Below are positions 23,127 through 32,514 of a stretch of 64,000 nt of DNA, one piece after another; the first letter of the stretch is position 1, and the number at the start of each line of letters is the position of its first letter. The DNA comes from Umbilicaria muhlenbergii. Taxonomy: Eukaryota > Ascomycota > Lecanoromycetes > Umbilicariales > Umbilicariaceae. Below the pieces are notes generated by a model, which saw nothing but the letters and a program-made list of their open reading frames with translations, did not search any database and was not told the DNA's origin. The translations under genes were made by a program, and so were the position numbers. The stretch spans positions 682,001 through 746,000 of the forward strand of contig KK106986.1 of assembly GCA_000611775.1 (NCBI GenBank), given 5' to 3'.

Positions 23127-24570
23127 CTACGCAAACGCCTGGATGCCGGTGATGGCTCTTCCAAGAATCAAACCTGATTACTGAATTAGCTGCAAATACT
23201 AGGGAGACCAGGATTGGGGCACTCACTGTGTATATCGCTCTGCCCCTCGTATGTCTGCGTCACGAATAGATTCGCTACATGCCTCCCAATTCCGTACTCG
23301 TCGCTGACGGCGTTGCCGCCAAATATCTCCTGCAGTCTGCACAATGCGCATTAGCATCTGCGTACAACCAAGCGAGCAGTTGTGTCTCACGCTCTGGCAT
23401 TCACCAATGCACGATCACAATTCTGCCTCTTTATCATTGAGATCATCTCTGGCGCGAGTTTGCCTTCATCCTTTAGACGACCGACTTGAGTCGCAGCCAC
23501 GATGCCATAGGCTGCGTCGGTAACCGCATCCGAGAGCTTCTTCTGCACAAGCTGATACTTGGCGATTGGGTTGTTCTTGAATTGCCGGCGTTCCAAAGCA
23601 TATGTTCTGGCGCGATCAATGCAATCTTCCAGAGCGCCCATAGTACCCCAAGCAATGCCGTATCGGGCCGAATTTAGACAGCTGAAGGGGCCCCTGAGAC
23701 CTTCGACATCTGGAAACATGTTCGCTTCGGGAACAGGGCACTCGTCGAGTTGTATCATACCAGTGATCGAAGCTCGGAGTCCGTTCTTGTTCTTTAATGG
23801 CGGTGTCTCTAGCGCGCCTGGTGGGCACTGATCCCTTTCGATAAGGAATCCACGTATCTTGCCAGTACTCTGCAGCTTCGCCCATACGAGCATGAGGTCG
23901 GATATTGGAGAATTTGTGATCCACGTTTTGGCACCAGATATTGATAGATAGCCCTTCTTCGATGGATGCGGCTTTGCGGTAGTCTCCATTGAGCCCGGGT
24001 CCGAACCGTGGTTGGGTTCCGTCAAACCAAAACATCCAAGTATTTTCCCTTTGGCGAGCCCAGGGAGGTATTTCTCTTTCTGCTCTTGTGTACCAAATTC
24101 ATCGATGCCACCCATAACAAGAGAACTTTGTACGGACATCCCTGACCGGTAACCCGAGTCAACTCTTTCTACCTCCCGCGTAATGAGCCCTGAAGCAACG
24201 CTGCTGACGCCCGCGCAGTCGTATCCCTTAATTGTTGCCCCCAGGAGTCCAAGCTCTCCCATCTCTTCGAGGATCTTTCTGTCATAGTCCTCATTTCGGT
24301 ATGCCTCTACAAAGATCAGGGTGTTAGCAGCAGCCAACTGTACTTGGCGGTTTCTGACGCACCTAATACTCGTGGCAGCATACGCTCTTGACAGTAATCC
24401 CTTGCGGTCTCTTGTATAGCCACTTCTTCCTCGGTGAAGAGATTGGCTGAGCCCAGTGGATCTTGCCAATCGAACTTGACAGGCGCGTGGGCATATCGAC
24501 GTCCAAGACTTGGAGTAGCGGCTGTCGAGCCGAGACATCGGGCGCTGTGTCTCAATGAACTCCTGATCAT
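23127..24570 (-). CDS. glutaryl-CoA dehydrogenase, mitochondrial (acyl-CoA dehydrogenase family)
   Basis: FAD enzyme converting glutaryl-CoA to crotonyl-CoA in lysine/tryptophan breakdown. Exons 24570-24363, 24306-23391, 23336-23227, 23173-23127 (introns 56, 54, 53 nt) give 426 residues. An Arg/Ser/Ala-rich start ([20 protein letters not shown]) fits a mitochondrial presequence. Then [17 protein letters not shown], the family start; [19 protein letters not shown] and [18 protein letters not shown] in the FAD/substrate region; and [19 protein letters not shown] with the catalytic-base Glu of TYEG, formed across the last intron. [13 protein letters not shown] and [11 protein letters not shown] favour glutaryl-CoA dehydrogenase over other acyl-CoA dehydrogenases. 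Divergent from FEN1 by about 1 kb. Confidence 0.92.
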
Positions 24571-25625
24571 CTTGCAATCACACTACTTCAGATGTCGATA
24601 CCGTTGAAAGAAAAAAGAAAGTGAGAAAGCCGGCCAGCGACAACAATTGAGGCCATGGCCAAAAGCACCCTGGCCCTTCCGTCTCCACAAAAATCACCCC
24701 AGAGAAGGATGAGGAGTTGCGGGACCGAGGTCCGACGCCGTCCATAAGGCCGTCAACGGCGCATACGCTAGTCACTAGTCCCATCTTGACTGCTTCGAAT
24801 AAGAGCAGTGTGAGGAACATCAAAACGCATTCGCAGGCATCCTGATCAAGCTAACGAGGGTGCCATCTTACAGCAAGTGGCGAGTGTGTCTTTAAGATTG
24901 TCGAAGCATGTATGCTGCTACTTGAACTGCATGGACAACTTGTACAAAGATAGACGCCGTCGCATGGGGAGGCCCTCAGCAGTAAATAGCGAATCAGCCA
25001 TACCTCTCTGTCCGCAACTTGAACGCGAGTTACTAAAACTTAGTCTGCAGGTATTTACGCAACGTTGGCTGTCTTCTAGAAGGGGCCCGAGGTTCGACGT
25101 CGCCAACATCCTTGCACCACAGGAGGGCCCCAGGCAGCGTAGGGTCCAAGTAAGAGGCAATTCCGAGTACACAGATCCAGGCGGCCCCCCGCAGCGAAAT
25201 CAACGGCGGACTGCAATGTCTAGAAATCTAAGGTCCGGCTTCTGAGGTCGGTGCTTTGTTAGATAGTGGGTCCTTCTGCTGTAACTGCCATTTGTTTTGA
25301 CCATCAACCTGCCCCCGCAGGCCTCATAGTTCGCACAGGTCAGCTTCGTCTCCGTCTTGTGAATGATCGTGGAGTAAATCACTCTGCATCAGCGTAAGAC
25401 GTAGCATTTATCTGACAGAATATCCCTCTGCCCAAAGACCCTCCAAAACAAGCCCCCCACTCCCCCCCCACGCCGCTAGTACCGCTAGATCTGTTCAGGT
25501 TAGACTAAGTGCTACGCGTGGGACGTCACCTGCGAGCGCGACAAAGCTACCGCAGACGTTGATGAACAACTGAGATAGGCGTCACCTCGTCGTTGTCGCA
25601 CAATTCAACAATCACAATTGTCACA
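24571..25625. promoter_or_regulatory. divergent region glutaryl-CoA dehydrogenase / FEN1
   Basis: 1.05 kb between outward-facing starts, so it holds both promoters. Several 60-120 codon frames occur on both strands (for example 24877-25245 plus) but show no recognisable motif. C-rich tract at 25447-25475. The S-phase box is listed separately. Confidence 0.45.
25514..25519. promoter_or_regulatory. MluI cell-cycle box (ACGCGT) upstream of FEN1
   Basis: Palindromic ACGCGT 107 bases before the FEN1 ATG, followed at 25522 by GACGTCACC, a CRE-like half site. ACGCGT is the known binding site of the MBF (Mbp1/Swi6) factor that drives replication genes at G1/S in yeasts; assignment here is inference from position and gene identity. 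Confidence 0.45.
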
Positions 25626-27038
25626 ATGGGCATCAAGCGTACGTCAGAGATTGTCTGGTTTTCACATCTGTAGCTATACTGATTGATTGCAGAGCTTGCC
25701 TCAGTGATCAATGAACATGCTCCGGATGCCATCAAGAATGGTGAGATCAAGAACCACTTCGGCAGAAAGGTCGCTATTGTGAGTCTTCTTATGCAACATA
25801 CTCAGGCTACCCGTACATCCTCTGATGCTGTGATAGGATGCGTGAGTCCACCAATTCCTTCTGGTGGGCCTAGATCCTAACATGGGCAAAAACCCCAGCT
25901 CGATGAGCATTTACAGCTTCCTGATCGCCGTCCGCTCCGATGGCCAGCAATTGATGAATGAGACCGGGGAAACGACATCACATCTCATGGGCATGTTCTA
26001 CCGCACACTCCGTATCGTCGACAATGGCATCAAACCACTGTACGTATTCGACGGCGCACCACCAAAACTCAAATCCGGCGAATTGGCAAAGCGGTTTCAG
26101 CGCAAGGCGGAAGCGAACGAGGCACATGAGGAAGCGAAGGAGACAGGAACAGCAGAAGAGGTGGAGAAGTTCTCAAGGCGCACGGTCAGAGTGACTAGGG
26201 AGCACAACGAGGAATGCAAGAAGCTGTTAAAACTTATGGGTGTCCCTTACATTGATGCGCCTACGGAGGCAGAAGCACAGTGTGCGGTTCTGGCAAGGGC
26301 AGGCAAGGTCTACGCTGCCGCTTCGGAAGACATGGACACGCTCTGCTTCGACTCGCCGATCCTTCTCCGACATCTGACATTCAGTGAGCAGCGCAAAGAA
26401 CCGATCCAAGAAATACATCTCGATCGTGTACTGGCAGGCTTAGCTATGGACAGGAAGCAGGTCAGACTATTGCAGAGCCAGACGACTCTGTCCTATAGTA
26501 AGCTGACACGATCTAGTTCATCGACCTATGTATCCTCCTGGGCTGCGACTACGTAGACCCGATCCCAAAGATCGGCCCTAACACTGCCCTCAAACTCATC
26601 CGTGATCACGGCACGCTGGAAGCCGTCGTCGACTTCATCCAAAAAGACCCCAAAAAGAAATACACCATCCCAGACGACTGGCCCTACAAAGAAGCGCGAG
26701 AACTGTTCTTCGAGCCCGACGTCAGAAAGGCCGACCACCCCGACTGCGACTTCAAATGGGAAGCCCCCAACGTCGACGGCCTTGTGAAGTTCCTCGTCGA
26801 AGAGAAAGGCTTCAGTGAAGACAGGGTCAGAAGCGCAGCCGCCAAGTTGCAGAAGAACCTGAAGACGGCGCAGCAGGCGCGGCTGGAGGGGTTCTTTAAA
26901 CCGGTGGCGAAGACGGAGGAGGAGATTAAGAGCTTGAAGAGGAAGAATGAGGAGAGGGCGGAGGAGAAGAAGAAGAAGCAGAAGATGGAGCAGAAGGCGA
27001 AGAAGGAGGCCAAGGCTAAGCCTAGGGGTACGGCGTAG
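25626..27038 (+). CDS. FEN1: flap endonuclease 1 (FEN1/Rad27)
   Basis: Structure-specific 5' nuclease that removes flaps during Okazaki-fragment maturation and long-patch repair. Exons 25626-25638 (13 nt), 25693-25778, 25837-25841 (5-nt micro-exon), 25899-26460 and 26517-27038, giving 395 residues. N domain: [19 protein letters not shown], then [20 protein letters not shown] with metal ligand Asp34 coming from the micro-exon; [12 protein letters not shown] domain [25 protein letters not shown], and [18 protein letters not shown]-binding box QARLEGFF at 342-349, then a Lys/Glu-rich tail. Every exon keeps phase. A reading without the micro-exon breaks frame. Confidence 0.95.
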
Positions 27039-27669
27039 GTTTGTTGGTCGTGTAGTTTGGCATGCTATCGTTTTGCGTTGTTACTGTAACATATAGCGAG
27101 GGCGGAGTTAGGGAGGCGAGGACGGCGTTGCTCAATATGGGCCTTTTTAACGGGGTCAGGAGGTGCTTGCTCCAGATTAGTGCTTTCATGGCAGAGCTTT
27201 CTAGTGAATATCAGGAAATCAAGGTCCTGTTGAAGCGGTGCTTGATTGTACGCCGAGCTCAGCCAGGATTGTACAGGATCTCTCTGTGATATCAAGGGTC
27301 GCTCTAGCGCACTATGTACTAGATCGGATTTCGTACAGCGAGTGAAAAAGGCAGATACAGATGCAACTGTGCAAGTATCAATCGCCAGCTGGGGATCATC
27401 TTGACAACGCAGTAATGTAAGCGACAGATCCAAATCCTAGGAGTGAAACAGCTTCTACCATTTCTACATCCAACGCTCCTCAAGATCTGTCTTGGTAGTT
27501 GGGTGGTTGATGGGTCCCCAGCTGACAACTGCCACTCTTTGTCCATGACCTGGCTATGTAATCGTCCAAGCATTAAACAGTAGACATGTAATTGATGCTG
27601 CACTTACGTTCAGTGCCCATTCATAATGACGTCCAGTGGTCCTTGACGGAGACTACACGCGCAGTACTC
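27039..27669. other. convergent 3' spacer FEN1 / SDR with a MITE-like copy
   Basis: 631 bases between two stop codons, about a third of it occupied by copy E. No gene seen. Confidence 0.5.
27350..27544 (-). mobile_element. MITE-like element, copy E
   Basis: About 195 bp, reversed. The right end inverted reads GGACAAAGAGTGGCAGTTG, followed by TCAGCTGGGGACCC and then ACCAAGACAGATCTTGAGGA and GAAATGGTAGAAGC, all shared with copies A, F and G. The left end is degraded (GCCAGCTGGGGATCATC remains). Confidence 0.55.
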
Positions 27670-28849
27670 CTACACGTATTGCCGCACCTGCTCCTCACTC
27701 CATTCCCAGAACCTCGCAGCGTGCCCCGTACCCCCTTCCGCCTCCGTCTTCTGTGCGTCCAGCAAATCTTTGCGCAGTGGGCCAAATCGACCCCATGGGA
27801 TGACTTATACTAGCGTTAGCAGAGACTTTCTACAAATGGACAAAACCAACTCACTCCAAGCGCCGTTCTTCTCTTCCGTGACTTCAGGCGAGAGACCGGC
27901 GAACAGCTCGGTATAGGCACCGTAGATGGGTTCATAGAGAATACCCCCCTATCGCGAGCTTCACGTCAGTCTTGTGACTCGAATTCAAAGACATTGGTCT
28001 TACCACAATCATCGTGTGATAGCGAGACAGATGGCGTTGTAAATCCGTCTTCAAGTTCCCCGGATTCAAGCTCTGTTACACCATCAGCTGCCGGAGCTTC
28101 CAATCCACCAAAGCGCGTCTCCTACCACACTGATGATCCCCTCCTCTCTCGCGCGCTTGGCAAACTCGGACGCATGCAAAACATTCCCCGCCTTACTCAT
28201 CCCGTACTTCGACCAGGGCGCCTTATCTACTTTGTAATCGAGATTGTCCAAGTCGACGCCGCCTTTCGGTGAGAGATGCTCCGCCGCGCTCGAACTCGTC
28301 CATACGACACGGACACTATTTGCAGGCGCCTGCTTTGCCGTCCGCGCAAGGATCGGGTGCAGCAGCTTGGTGAAGAGGAAGGGCGCTACATTGTTTGTGC
28401 CGAGTTGGGCTTCGTACCCTTGTTTGGTAGTGCTGCCTTGTGGCGGGACCATTACGCCGGCATTGTTCCAGAGGACGTCGAGGCGGTCTTCTTTGCTTAG
28501 GAAGTCGTCTGCGGAGGCTTTTATGGTGGTTAGGTCGTCGAGGTCGAGGTGGAGATATATGAGCTGCCCATTAGAGTTGGGGAAGCGGGATTTGATCTGG
28601 GAGATGGCTTTGGATGCTTTTGGTTCTGAGCGGGCGGCAACGTAGACTTTTGCGTTGTGTTGGTAGAGGATTTGTGCGAGCTGTTCTCCTACGCCTGAGG
28701 AGGCGCCGGTGACGATGAAGACCTAGAGATGTGGGTATACGACGGCATAACGGGTAATGGGTGGTGCTCACTTTGCCCGCTTGATCTGCCAAGTTCTTTT
28801 CGGTCAATTGCGGCGCAGGAGGCCAGATCTGGCTGATGATATTGCCCAT
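27670..28849 (-). CDS. short-chain dehydrogenase/reductase (retinol-dehydrogenase-like)
   Basis: NAD(P)-dependent oxidoreductase of the classical SDR superfamily. Exons 28849-28772, 28722-28126, 28072-28004, 27948-27855, 27803-27670 give 323 residues. Cofactor motif TGASSGVG at the start of exon 2, NNAGVM in the middle, catalytic Ser in VWTSSSAAEHLSP and YGMSK (Tyr-x3-Lys). After it, IISVSLNPGNLKTDLQRH, YGAYTELFAGLSP, then WIIPWGRFGPLRKDLL and EWSEEQVRQYV. The arrangement is that of the fungal RDH11/12-like and WWOX-like SDRs; substrate cannot be inferred. The last intron ends in AAG rather than CAG/TAG; the nearer TAG would break frame. Convergent with FEN1 and divergent from H1. Confidence 0.9.
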
Positions 28850-30047
28850 GGTCTCCTGTACACACTGTGTATACAGCGCTAGCTTTCCCGTCAGTCGAAT
28901 GAACGCAGGATCAGTATCAATTGACTATATCAAAGGCTATGTTGCAGGAATGGACACGCGCAACCTCATCAGACCGGTTGCAGTTGGGCAACATGACTAG
29001 GTCGGAGTAATCAGCTGCTCGAGATGATACAGGGCCCTCAAGTAAGTGTTGATGTCTTCCTTGTCAAATGATTGGATAGATCTGAGAAGGACGGCTCTCT
29101 GAAAACACCACAAGCGGGTGGTAAAGGGTGGAACACTAGTCGTTAGTTCCTTTTAGTCAGCACGCTGGTGGGGAGAGAGAAGACCGCCAAAGCCGCAAGC
29201 CTATCTCTGCACTAAACTCTTTCCCCATCTCGCCTGTCTCAGGCGTAGGGACCAAATAAGTGGCAGTCTTCAGCCGGGGGTGCTCACAACTGATCAGTTA
29301 TCATGACAGATCTTAAAGGAGTTCTCATGCAGAGATGACGGAGTAGTTGCCTTTACAACATCGACTCCAAGACTTAGACATATCGCTTCCGTCCATGTAT
29401 TGTCCAGAGCGGCCCCAGCTGAAGGATGTTACTTTAATCTATACAAGGCCTTGCTCTACCATACTGTGCACACAGCGTTGACTATCGCTTTGCGTTAATA
29501 AATCGTTAAAGAGGTCCTCATGCTAAGAAGTGAGAACGGCGAACTGGCTACACCTGAACCTCCTGAGCTAGCACAATGGTTTTCTTTACCAGCCATGGAT
29601 GCGACTTGCAATTGCAATGGATGTATTTCATATCCGGAGTCTGTCGGCCTCCCAGGTCTTTGGTTGAGTGTCGGCGACGTTGGCCATTGGATGAAGCACC
29701 ATTTTCAAACACAAGGTAGAGGGTGTCGTGCGATCATACTGACGCAGTGGAGAGGAAGCGCATGCACACCGCCGTGTCTCTTGCCCGTTCCTCGAGCGTT
29801 TCTTGTCAGGCTCGCTTAAAAGGGCCTTGGGGAGCGCACGGCACGCTAGAGGTAGCCTCCATGTTTAGGTAAATCACCACAACTGGCTGATCCTACTTAA
29901 AGCTCTCCGGCACCCCCGCCGCGTTCCTGGGAAAGTCGACCCCAACTCTCGAAACATCAACCAACAACAATCGCTTCGGATCCAGTCATCCAGCACCTCA
30001 TCTGAAAGTTCTTCCACTCGCCCATCCATTCGTACCCATCAGCCAAC
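28850..30047. promoter_or_regulatory. divergent region SDR / histone H1 with a MITE-like copy
   Basis: 1.2 kb containing both promoters and copy F at 29249-29439. A 99-codon plus frame at 29520 has no recognisable motif. CT-rich leader sequence precedes the H1 ATG. Confidence 0.45.
29249..29439 (+). mobile_element. MITE-like element, copy F
   Basis: About 190 bp. The left end GGACCAAATAAGTGGCAGTC followed by TTCAGCCGGGGG is the cleanest copy of the terminus; the interior has CATGACAGATCTTAAAGGAG and GCAGAGATGACGGAGTAG; the right end inverted reads TTAAAGTAACATCCTTCAGC then TGGGGCCG. Confidence 0.6.
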
Positions 30048-31369
30048 ATGCCTCCCAAGAAAGCAACCCCGGCTGCGTCGCAAAAGAAGGCCGCTGCCGC
30101 CCCAGCTCATGCCTCGTACAAAGGTCAGTGTCTTCTGCTTATCAACCCACCCAACGTTGTCGCATCGACTTGGGCCATCTTTTATCATGGTCGCGAGCCT
30201 TCACTGACGCGTCTCTGCAGATATGATCAAGGAGGCCATCCTTACTGTAAGTCTACAAAATCGCGCGCATTTGTTGATGTTGCTCGTCGACAATTGCGTC
30301 TTCGCATCATGCGACCGGTCATGTCGAAATCACCACGACGTCTCTATACACTCTTATAAGCACAGGAAGCTGACGCGTCTTTACCATCTTTAGCTCAAGG
30401 ATCGTAGTGGTAGCAGGTGAGCATCAATTTCACAAGAATCTGCGCGTTTTCGCAATGTTTACCTTTACGGGCGCATTATCCTCTTCTATTCGTGCTGACT
30501 CAAACTCCGCCATATAGCCGTCAAGCCATCAAGAAGTACATCCTGGCGAACAACAAGACTGCCGCTGCTACACCGACCGTTTTCGACACTCAATTCAACA
30601 AGGCATTGCGTACGGGTGTTGAGAAGGGCGATTTCACTCAGCCAAAGGGTAGGTCCAATCTGTCGCGCTTCCCCAGCACCTCGATCTTTTGTTCATCAAG
30701 TAGCACTCACTCGTGTCTCTACATTTCGTTCTACCTCGCTACTGCTCGCTGTACTTTTCCGTTTAATTATGGGACTATTCTTGCATGGCGCATAAGCAGA
30801 TAATTCGCTCTCTGAATCTCGTGACTAACACATCCCCACGCAGGTACCTCTGGACCCGTCAAGCTTGCGAAAAAGGATGGTAGCGCGAAGCCTGCTGCGC
30901 CTGCCACGAAGACCGCTGCTCCGAAGGTATGTCGACACTATTTCACCAAAATCGCGTGCAGCTACCTGAATACTAATCACGTCTCGATACAGAAGGCTAC
31001 TGCTACCAAAGCTGCCGCCCCAAAGAAGGCTGCCGCACCCAAGAAGACCGCCACCAAGGCCGCTGCCCCAAAGAAGACCGCTACCACCAAGAAGGCAGCT
31101 GCCGCCAAACCCAAAGCCAACACTGGAACTAAGCGCAAGACCCCCGTAGCAGTATGTCGTACTCTTGAGCTTGCTGAATCAACGTACTGACATCATTGCT
31201 ACAGGCTCCTGCTGTCGTGGATATACCGAAAGTGCTAGGCAAGACCAAGTCAGGACGCGTCACCAAGAGCGTGGCGAAGCCTGCAGCTCCAGCAAAGAAG
31301 GCCGCGCCCAAGAAGACGGCGGCAAAGAAGTCAGCAACACCGAAGAAGAAGGCCGAGACTACGACATAA
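30048..31369 (+). CDS. H1: linker histone H1
   Basis: Binds linker DNA and the nucleosome dyad. Seven exons: 30048-30123, 30221-30246, 30394-30416, 30518-30648, 30844-30926, 30993-31151, 31205-31369, giving 220 residues. A short basic N-terminus (MPPKKATPAASQKKAAAAP) leads into the winged-helix globular domain assembled over exons 1-5: YKDMIKEAILT, LKDRSGSS, RQAIKKYILANNKTAAAT, FNKALRTGVEKGDFTQPKG, TSGPVKL. The tail is Lys/Ala/Pro repeats (AAAPKKTATKAAAPKK), typical of H1. Six introns in 1.3 kb, two of them with an ACGCGT close to the acceptor. Exons 2 and 3 are only 26 and 23 nt. Confidence 0.95.
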
Positions 31370-31707
31370 GCTGCTTCTCCACGGGTGTCTTCTTTAATGG
31401 GTTTTTTCGCTGGCGGCGTGGACAGGAATGTGCATGGAGTACTGTGTGATCTCGGTCGCATATCTCACATGCTTCGGGCTTGTATTTCATGTTACAGACC
31501 CCTTTGCTACCGGGGGGGGGCTCAGAGGGTTTGCTGTCTTTATGGATGATGGGGCGTCATGACGAAGGGCCACATTGCTGTATTTATATTGCTGGGATGG
31601 TCAAAATTCACGATCTGTTCTTATTGAAGGCCAGGACTTGAAGTAATCAGCAACCAGAAGAAATCCAGCACGAATGCAGTCTCATAGCGTGTTGAAGATT
31701 CCGTTCT

Positions 31708-31755
31708 TTCTTGTAGAGTTTCTTGTAGAGTTCCTTGTAGAGCTCCGTGAAGAGT
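31708..31755. repeat. 12-bp minisatellite, four units
   Basis: Unit TTCTTGTAGAGT twice perfectly, then TCCTTGTAGAGC and TCCGTGAAGAGT, 48 bp in total. Confidence 0.85.
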
Positions 31756-31902
31756 ACCCCGAAGGCCTGTTTGAGACGTGGCACGCCGCATAGTCTGCGC
31801 GCCGAAAGAGGAGCGATTGCACGTGATCTCGATTTTACACCTGAAGTCAATTTCCAAAGTACATCGATGATCTGTGAGCATGCCTAAATTGGTCACCACC
31901 AA

Positions 31903-31954
31903 GACCGTCAAGGGCGATGCTTAGCAGAGACCGTCAAGGGCGATGCTTAGCAGA
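31903..31954. repeat. perfect 26-bp tandem duplication
   Basis: The 26-bp unit starting GACCGTCAAGGGCGATGC occurs at 31903-31928 and again at 31929-31954 without a mismatch, followed by a decayed third piece (GTGCAAAGCGATGC). Confidence 0.9.
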
Positions 31955-32514
31955 GCTCGTGCAAAGCGATGCGCCAGGAGCAGGTACTGTTCGCCATACG
32001 AGGAGCTTATCACTCATCAGATGAAGTTCGGCGGTCGTGAAGCTAGGATCGGTAGGGCTGAGGACTAATTTGTACGTCACAGCCTGCCGGCTTAGGAGAA
32101 GTGCTGGTGCCAAATCAAGCCAGCAGAACTTTGGCTGCGCAGGTCAACTCTCGACATTTCACACTCACATGCTCTGCCTCTCCTCCACGGCGACATCCAC
32201 CTCCACGATATACATACTTTGTACCTCATTCTCATTCCTTAGTTATGGAACAACTCGTCTGAGATGCATGCAACCAAGGCTTGACGGCTCGGGAAGGCAA
32301 TCCATCAAGCGACCAGACCACTATCTTCACTCGCATTGAAGACGGACGGGAGGCTACCGATGAGTGACAAGCTGAGAAGCTCGTGGACTAGTCACACGGC
32401 CGGGACTTCGGCCTAAGTGGACAGGACAGAGCGTCCTCCGTAACGCTGGTGGATTCGGAGAATGCCATTGTTGCTTGCACGCCTTACGATTACTATCTGG
32501 CCTGACCTCCCACG

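Larger units (their letters stand above)
31370..32514. other. spacer with tandem repeats upstream of MSS4
   Basis: 1.1 kb between H1 and MSS4. Holds a G-run at about 31511, a 12-bp minisatellite and a 26-bp duplication (listed separately), and the MSS4 promoter and leader. No gene seen; the minus-strand frame over the minisatellite is repeat-driven. Confidence 0.5.

Noticed and set aside
31621-31911. Minus-strand ORF with LQGTLQETLQ-type repeats
   Set aside because: The repeat peptide is produced by the 12-bp minisatellite; there is no other sign of a gene.
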